Shown piece by piece: positions 59,737 through 64,000 of a stretch of 64,000 nt of DNA. This stretch comes from Burkholderia sp. (GTDB lineage: Bacteria; Pseudomonadota; Gammaproteobacteria; Burkholderiales; Burkholderiaceae). Under the pieces are notes generated by a model. The model was not told the origin of the DNA and made no database searches. It worked only from the letters and a program-made list of their open reading frames with translations. The position numbers and the translations under genes are program-made. The stretch covers positions 222,754 to 286,753 of the forward strand of contig JAIRVP010000054.1 in the NCBI GenBank assembly GCA_031253835.1, given 5' to 3'. Numbering within the stretch: the first letter of the stretch is position 1; every line of letters begins with the position of its first letter.

Positions 59737-60420
59737 GGTGGACAACCGGCATCCATAACGACTCCGGAAGCTGTGCACCCCCATGGTGAGTGGTCTGCTC
59801 CGGCTCCGGCAATGCGGGGAAAACGACGTCACGACCGTCAATGCGGTCTTCCTGGTCGAGTGGATCTGAACAAGCCGTTCCAAACAAATCGCAAACGCTG
59901 TGCCGCGGCATCGAGTATGCTTGCGCCCCCGGAGGCGAGGCTGAGGAAGGCCCGCAGGTCGAACGAAGGCGAGGGCGTGCCGGTCAGCACGGACTGGATT
60001 CGATGTGGAAAACTTCGCCGCAAGTCAGTCGAAACGCTGTGCAACGAAGCGGTGAGCACTGCGCGTAACGTCTGTTTCAGGGCGCGGCGACGCCCGAAAC
60101 GAGGCCGTATGTGCGGCGGCAACGGGATCGAATCGATCGGAACGGCGCAGTGTGCTCCGAGGCATCGAGCATTGTGGATATCCGGCCGCCAAGCGACTCG
60201 GAATGCTGTGAAGCCGGGCGGTGAGGGTGATGCAAGACGACTGAATCGTCCACCTTGCGCGGTACGCGATGTGGATAACGGCCCTCGGAAACGAATCCGA
60301 ACGCTGTGCCTATCAAGGGTGAGCGCATCGTGCGCAGGGCAGACTTGCCACTGCGCGCCGGCCATGTGGATAAGCGACTCCCGGACGAGTCGGAACGCTG
60401 TGCATCCACATGGTGAGCAT
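59737..60420 (+). repeat. Array of about seven imperfect repeats with DnaA-box-like cores
   Basis: A gene-free stretch of about 765 bp follows the zinc-unit gene. It is filled with diverged copies of a roughly 60-bp unit: a GTGGATAA-like box, 15-20 bp of spacer, a CGGAACGCTGTG-like core, then GGTGAGC. Cores (GCTGTG) lie near 59770, 59898, 60036, 60205, 60303 and 60397, with a weaker one near 60150. Boxes include TGTGGATAA, a perfect DnaA box, at 60270-60278 and 60365-60373, and one-mismatch forms at 60004 and 60173. All copies point the same way. One more copy lies at 58441-58480. The open frames across it look spurious. Confidence 0.75.
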
Positions 60421-60501
60421 GACCTTATCAAGCCGGCAAAGCTTTACCAGGCAAGCGTCGGCGGCTATCCGGGACCGCCAGCGCGGCGCGCATCGTGCCA
60501 C

Positions 60502-61260
60502 TCAAGTCTGCTGATCGAGCGCCTGCACGACGGCCTTCTCCCCGAGACTCCCGGCCGGCCCGACCACCGCATAGTTGAGCCCGTTCACCGATCCATACCG
60601 CGCGAGCAACGCGCCATCCACGCGTTGCCCGGCCGGCAGCAGCCGATGTTTCGATTCCGCCGGCCGCAGATAGAAGCTCAGCGTCCGTCCGGCCTCGTCC
60701 TCGTAGAGCACCATCGCAGCGGTGGCGCCGCTGTCCGTCGTGAACAACCGCCCGCCGACCGGCCGGAACCCCGCCGTGCTCAAATCCGGCAGCCTCGCCG
60801 ATGCGCCCACGCGTTGGGTGAGCCATCCCTGCAGATCGCCCGCACCCGTCGGCCGGTAATCGACCTTGGCCGTCTGGTCGACCACCATCATCCGGTAAGC
60901 CTCGACCGCATCGCTCATCGGCGCGATCGGCGGCGCGGCGTTCCACCCACGCGCCTGCCACCCGCCCAGCGTCCCGAGCCCGACGCAGAACACGAACGAA
61001 GCCGCCATCGCGAACCGCATCCGCGAGCGCTCCGCCCGCCGGCCGCGCATCGCCGCCGGATCCAGTGCGGGGTTGTCGGCCGGCATCCGCACGCTCTCGA
61101 GCGCGGCCCGCAACCGCTGAGCATCCTGCTGCCATTGCTTCACCTGTTCCGCGCGCTCCGGATGCAGCGCGAGATAGCGCTCGACCGCGGCGCGCGCATC
61201 GTCGTCGAGCTGGCCGTCGACATAGGCCTGAAGGTCGTGTTCGTTCGGAGGCGTGTTCAT
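60502..61260 (-). CDS. Anti-sigma factor (membrane-anchored, RskA/ChrR-like layout)
   Basis: A 252-residue single-pass protein. The cytoplasmic zinc-finger-like/anti-sigma N terminus (EHDLQAYVDGQLDDDARAAVERYLALHPERA, residues about 7-40) is followed by a membrane helix (MRFAMAASFVFCVGLGTLGGW, about 80-100) and a periplasmic domain. The usual His-x3-Cys-x2-Cys zinc ligands are not complete. Its ATG overlaps the stop of the upstream ECF sigma gene (ATGA), the typical sigma/anti-sigma pair. It should hold the sigma factor at the membrane until a signal, perhaps oxidative, arrives. Confidence 0.87.
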   Translation of the reverse strand: MNTPPNEHDLQAYVDGQLDDDARAAVERYLALHPERAEQVKQWQQDAQRLRAALESVRMPADNPALDPAAMRGRRAERSRMRFAMAASFVFCVGLGTLGGWQARGWNAAPPIAPMSDAVEAYRMMVVDQTAKVDYRPTGAGDLQGWLTQRVGASARLPDLSTAGFRPVGGRLFTTDSGATAAMVLYEDEAGRTLSFYLRPAESKHRLLPAGQRVDGALLARYGSVNGLNYAVVGPAGSLGEKAVVQALDQQT

Positions 61261-61832
61261 TTCTTCATTAACCGCAAAGAAGGAGCAGGAAGCTCGCCGT
61301 CGCTGAGCTGGCGCAGCGCCTGGCGCGCGCGGGAGAGCCGCGACATCACGGTGCCGATCGGCACCTCGAGCAGGTCGGCGACTTCCTGATAGGTGAAGCC
61401 CTCGACCGCGACGAGCAGCAGCAGGCTGCGCTGCTCGTCGGACAGCCGGCCGAACGCTTCGAGCGTCGCGCGCGCCGCGAATTCGCGTTCGGCGGACGGC
61501 CAGTGCGCTTCGTCGTCGTCGCGGATGCGGCCGAGCAGCCAGTTGTAGCGCTTCGCGCTGCGTTTCCCGTCGAGGAACTGCCGGTACAGGATCGTGAAGA
61601 GCCAGCTGCGCAGCGACGCGTCGTCGCGACGGCTCGTCCAGCGCGACAGTGCGCGCTCGAGCGTCGACTGGACGAGATCGTCGGCCGCGTGGACGTCGCG
61701 CGCCAGCCAGAGCGCGAAGCGTCGCAGCCTGGGGATGAGTTCGCGCAATGCGTCGTCGTCGAGGGCGGTGGAGGGCATGGCCGGGCCGGTTGCCGAAAGG
61801 GTCGAGATGCCGCGTAGGACGCCGGACAGCAT
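61257..61832 (-). CDS. ECF-family RNA polymerase sigma factor
   Basis: A 191-residue ECF sigma factor. Region 2 (RRFALWLARDVHAADDLVQSTLERAL, about 37-62) and region 4 (LSDEQRSLLLLVAVEGFTYQEVADLLEVPIGTVMSRLSRARQALR, about 129-173) are complete. The start at 61832 has a strong GGAGGGA ribosome site; the internal ATG at 61778 has none. Divergent from a catalase-family peroxidase and cytochrome b561, which are probable targets. A perfect palindrome lies between. Confidence 0.92.
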   Translation of the reverse strand: MLSGVLRGISTLSATGPAMPSTALDDDALRELIPRLRRFALWLARDVHAADDLVQSTLERALSRWTSRRDDASLRSWLFTILYRQFLDGKRSAKRYNWLLGRIRDDDEAHWPSAEREFAARATLEAFGRLSDEQRSLLLLVAVEGFTYQEVADLLEVPIGTVMSRLSRARQALRQLSDGELPAPSLRLMKK

Positions 61833-61851
61833 CGATTATTCCCTCCAGCAT

Positions 61852-61868
61852 ACGAAAAAATTTTTCGT
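61852..61868. promoter_or_regulatory. 17-bp palindrome in the sigma/peroxidase divergent spacer
   Basis: ACGAAAAAATTTTTCGT, a perfect dyad around a central A, lies 20 bp upstream of the sigma gene and 68 bp before the peroxidase gene. It could be a repressor site or bent promoter DNA. It is the most regular element in the 103-bp spacer. Confidence 0.45.
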
Positions 61869-61935
61869 GGAATAAAGCGGCGCGGGTGGCGTCCTACGCG
61901 CGTTCGACAATGATCTGACGATCGGGAGCACATTC

Positions 61936-63027
61936 ATGGAGCGATCTTCTTCCTCTTCTTCGCCGCAGCGCGAGCCCGGGCGCGGGTGGTGGCGCTGGGC
62001 CGTGATCGGCGGCGCGGTGGCCGGCGTGGCCGTCGCGTTCGGCTATGCGGGCGGCTGGCTTGCGCCGGCGCGTCTGACCCCGCAGCGGCTCGTCGATGCG
62101 CTGCAGACCAACAGCGGCATCCATCCCGGCTTCCGGCGCAATCACGCGAAGGGCGTGTGCGTGACCGGTTACTTCGAGGGCAACGGCGCCGCGAGCGCGT
62201 ATTCGGTCGCGCCGTTCTTCAAGGCGGTGCGCACGCCGGTGGTCGGGCGCTTCGCGTTGCCGGGCGGGAATCCGTACGCGCCCGACAGCAGCGTGCCGAT
62301 CCGCAGCCTCGCGCTGCGGCTCACCGCGCCGGACGGCGAGCAATGGCGGACCGGGATGAACGCGATGCCGGTATTCCCGGTGGCGACGCCGCAGGCGTTC
62401 TACCAGCAGACGCTGGCGACCCGGCCGGATCCGAAGACGGGCAAGCCCGATCCGGCGAAGGTGAAGGCGTTTTTCGGCGCGCATCCGGAGGCGGCCGCGT
62501 TCCTGCAGTGGGTGAAGAGTGCGAAGCCGAGCGCGAGCTACGTCACCGAAAGCTATTACGGGTTGAACGCGTTCTACTTCGTCGACGCGGCCGGCAAGCG
62601 CCAGGCGGTGCGGTGGCGCGTCGTGCCGGAGCAGACGGCCGGCGCCGGCGACGTCGCGACGGCCGCGGATCCGAACGTGCTGCAGCAGGACGTGACGCAG
62701 CGCATCGCGGCCGGTGCGCAGAAGTGGAAGCTGCTGGTCACGCTGGCGGAGCCCGGCGATCCGGTGGACGACGCGACGAAGGTCTGGCCCGCGCAGCGCA
62801 CGACGATCGACGCGGGCACGCTTGTGCTCGACCGCGTGGAGGCGCAGGACAGCGGGCCGTGCCGCGATGTGAATTACGACCCGACGGTGTTGCCGCAGGG
62901 GATTCAGGTGTCGGGCGATCCGTTGCTGGCGGCGCGCTCTGCCGCGTATGCGGATTCGTATCTGCGACGCACGAGTGAAGAGGCCGGGGTGGCAGGCGTG
63001 GCGCGAGTGAGTGGGGAGGGACGATGA
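61936..63027 (+). CDS. Membrane-anchored catalase-family peroxidase (SrpA-like)
   Basis: A 363-residue heme enzyme of the small catalase-related family. One N-terminal helix (WAVIGGAVAGVAVAFGYAGGW, residues about 21-41) anchors it, with the heme domain in the periplasm. The distal His is in FRRNHAKGVCVTGYF (about residue 70), and the heme-ligand region is AARSAAYADSYLRR (Arg-x3-Tyr). Lacking the wrapping domain of full catalases, it is expected to act as a peroxidase. It overlaps the cytochrome b561 gene by 4 bp, which probably supplies electrons. Confidence 0.9.
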   Translation: MERSSSSSSPQREPGRGWWRWAVIGGAVAGVAVAFGYAGGWLAPARLTPQRLVDALQTNSGIHPGFRRNHAKGVCVTGYFEGNGAASAYSVAPFFKAVRTPVVGRFALPGGNPYAPDSSVPIRSLALRLTAPDGEQWRTGMNAMPVFPVATPQAFYQQTLATRPDPKTGKPDPAKVKAFFGAHPEAAAFLQWVKSAKPSASYVTESYYGLNAFYFVDAAGKRQAVRWRVVPEQTAGAGDVATAADPNVLQQDVTQRIAAGAQKWKLLVTLAEPGDPVDDATKVWPAQRTTIDAGTLVLDRVEAQDSGPCRDVNYDPTVLPQGIQVSGDPLLAARSAAYADSYLRRTSEEAGVAGVARVSGEGR

Positions 63028-63557
63028 TGAAGGCTTCGACGACATTTGGTTTGCCGGCGCGGGTGCTGCACTGGGTGATGGCCGCGATGATTGTCGCGAT
63101 GCTGTTCATCGGGGTGGGGATGGTGGCGTCCGTTTCCGGGCGGCACGAGATCCTGGTGGCGATTCACAAGCCGCTGGGTGTGGCCGTACTGGTGCTGGTG
63201 TGCGTGCGGATCGTGGTGCGGGTGCTGTCGAAGCCGCCGGCGTTGCCCGAGGATCTGCCGGGGTGGCAGCGGGTGGCCGCGCACGGGTCGCATCTCGTGC
63301 TGTATGCGCTGATGGTCGCGATGCCGCTGATCGGATGGGCGATGCTGTCGGCCGGCGGGTACCCGGTGACGCTGGGCGGTGGCGTGCAGCTGCCGGCGAT
63401 CGTTTCGGCTGATCCGGTGACGTTCGCCTGGCTCCGGGTCGCGCATCGCGTGCTGGCCTATCTGTTCTTCCTGACGTTCCTCGCGCACTTTGCCGCGGCG
63501 CTGTATCACGGGCTGATTCGGCGGGACGGCGTGGTGAGGGCGATGGTGGGGCGGTAA
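63024..63557 (+). CDS. Cytochrome b561-family protein
   Basis: A 177-residue, four-helix diheme membrane cytochrome b561. Heme His residues are visible: RVLHWVMAAMIVAMLF (His16), AIHKPLGVAVLVLVCVRIVVR (His48), and LRVAHRVLAYLFFLTFLAHFAAALYHGLIRRDG near the end. It shuttles electrons from the quinone pool to the periplasm, here probably to the peroxidase encoded just before. The ATG overlaps the peroxidase stop. Confidence 0.92.
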   Translation: MMKASTTFGLPARVLHWVMAAMIVAMLFIGVGMVASVSGRHEILVAIHKPLGVAVLVLVCVRIVVRVLSKPPALPEDLPGWQRVAAHGSHLVLYALMVAMPLIGWAMLSAGGYPVTLGGGVQLPAIVSADPVTFAWLRVAHRVLAYLFFLTFLAHFAAALYHGLIRRDGVVRAMVGR

Positions 63558-63857
63558 TCGACGGGGGTTGCGTTCGATACGGCGGAGCGGTTCACGGGCG
63601 ACCGAGGCTGCTCCTGCCGTGTCGCCTATATATGAGCACTGAGGTGGTTCGGTGGCCCCCGGCACGGCATGTCAAAAATATTTCACAAAGGGGGTTGCGG
63701 AGACGGAAGCAGATGCTTAGAATCACGCCTCTTTCGCGCTAACGGAAACGCAGCGCGGGGGAAAGAAGGGAAGCGGTGCTGTTGAAGTCGGTTTTAACGA
63801 CTCCAGTGCACATGAAATTAAACCGCAGTCGTCGCAACGAAGTAGTTAAAAAAGTTG
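63558..63857. other. Intergenic region before the rRNA promoter
   Basis: About 300 bp. I see no gene. The right part (63780-63857) becomes AT-rich, with AGTTAAAAAAG just before the -35 box, likely an UP element. Confidence 0.5.
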
Positions 63858-63886
63858 TTGACGAGTTTTAAAAAACGGTTGATAAT
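63858..63886 (+). promoter_or_regulatory. rRNA operon promoter
   Basis: -35 TTGACG (63858-63863) and -10 GATAAT (63881-63886) with 17 bp between, preceded by an AT-rich UP-like tract. The strength and the downstream boxA identify it as an rRNA promoter. Transcription should start near 63893. Confidence 0.87.
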
Positions 63887-64000
63887 CTCGCTTCTCTGCT
63901 GCTGAAAACGCAGCGCTGCCGGGAACCACGAAGTTCCTCGCAGAAATGCTCTTTAAAAATTAACAGCCGATAAGTGTGGGCGCTTGATGGCAGCGAGCTG
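63887..64000 (+). other. rRNA operon leader with boxA antiterminator
   Basis: The leader contains TGCTCTTTAAAAATT (63947-63961), the boxA antitermination site seen before 16S rRNA genes in Burkholderia. The mature 16S rRNA starts beyond the window edge. Confidence 0.85.

Noticed and set aside
59737..60420. CRISPR array
   Set aside because: Repeats are diverged, spacing is irregular (about 55-140 bp) and no cas genes are present.
58100..60420. Chromosomal or plasmid replication origin
   Set aside because: DnaA-box-like sites are present, but there is no dnaA, rep, parA or parB gene in the window, so I report it only as origin-like.
59773..61389. A 538-codon plus-strand open frame over the repeat array and the anti-sigma gene
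   Set aside because: It crosses the repeats and is antisense to two well-supported genes; composition looks random.

Overview
The window is high-GC DNA from a Burkholderia-type betaproteobacterium, most likely of the B. cepacia complex. The reasons are the very GC-rich codon use, the fliLMNOPQR order, the egtB-egtD pair, the abundance of LysR regulators, and an rRNA leader with a boxA at the right edge. Genus-level placement is inference from gene content, not from a database match.

Layout. 0.3-9.6 kb: MscS channel, MocR regulator divergent from an FdhF/YdeP oxidoreductase, bestrophin, FUSC transporter and LysR regulator. 10-15.8 kb: DHA2 efflux pump, two small envelope proteins, an orphan peptide-type substrate-binding protein and a glycosyltransferase-like protein. 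15.8-18.5 kb: Nramp Mn transporter next to an exported oxalate decarboxylase, which needs Mn. 18.9-23.3 kb: a minus-strand cluster (LysR, methyltransferase, FlK-type thioesterase, fluoroacetate dehalogenase-type hydrolase, acyl-CoA dehydrogenase) with AT-rich control regions. 23.5-30.4 kb: RpiR regulator, D-Ala-D-Ala dipeptidase and a full dipeptide ABC transporter (ddpX-ddpABCDF). 30.5-34.6 kb: a YeaQ-type membrane protein, an IS150-group IS3 element, and lysR/cidA/cidB. 34.8-39.3 kb: fliLMNOPQR. 39.4-45.8 kb: NitT/TauT-type ABC transporter, TctE/TctD-like two-component system and a porin. 46.1-51.2 kb: type III restriction-modification pair. 51.4-55.1 kb: three small secreted proteins and egtDB (ergothioneine). 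55.6-57.6 kb: an ECF41 sigma factor with its partner carboxymuconolactone decarboxylase, then a DUF2628 protein. 57.9-60.4 kb: tRNA-Val(GAC), a DnaA-box-rich non-coding stretch, four tightly coupled unknown ORFs and an array of imperfect repeats. 60.5-63.6 kb: anti-sigma and ECF sigma genes divergent from a catalase-family peroxidase and cytochrome b561. 63.86-64.0 kb: rRNA operon promoter and leader; the 16S gene lies beyond the window.

The most exciting candidate is the 18.9-23.3 kb cluster. The thioesterase has the same length as Streptomyces cattleya FlK and keeps the FlK active-site residues at the same positions. The neighbouring hydrolase keeps every known fluoroacetate dehalogenase active-site residue. 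Together they would hydrolyse both fluoroacetate and fluoroacetyl-CoA, a two-step defence against this poison. The second candidate is the repeat array with DnaA-box-like cores beside a four-gene unknown operon encoding a tandem-duplicated zinc-domain protein. The type III Res subunit also appears to lack its catalytic lysine, which would leave a methylase with a non-cutting partner.
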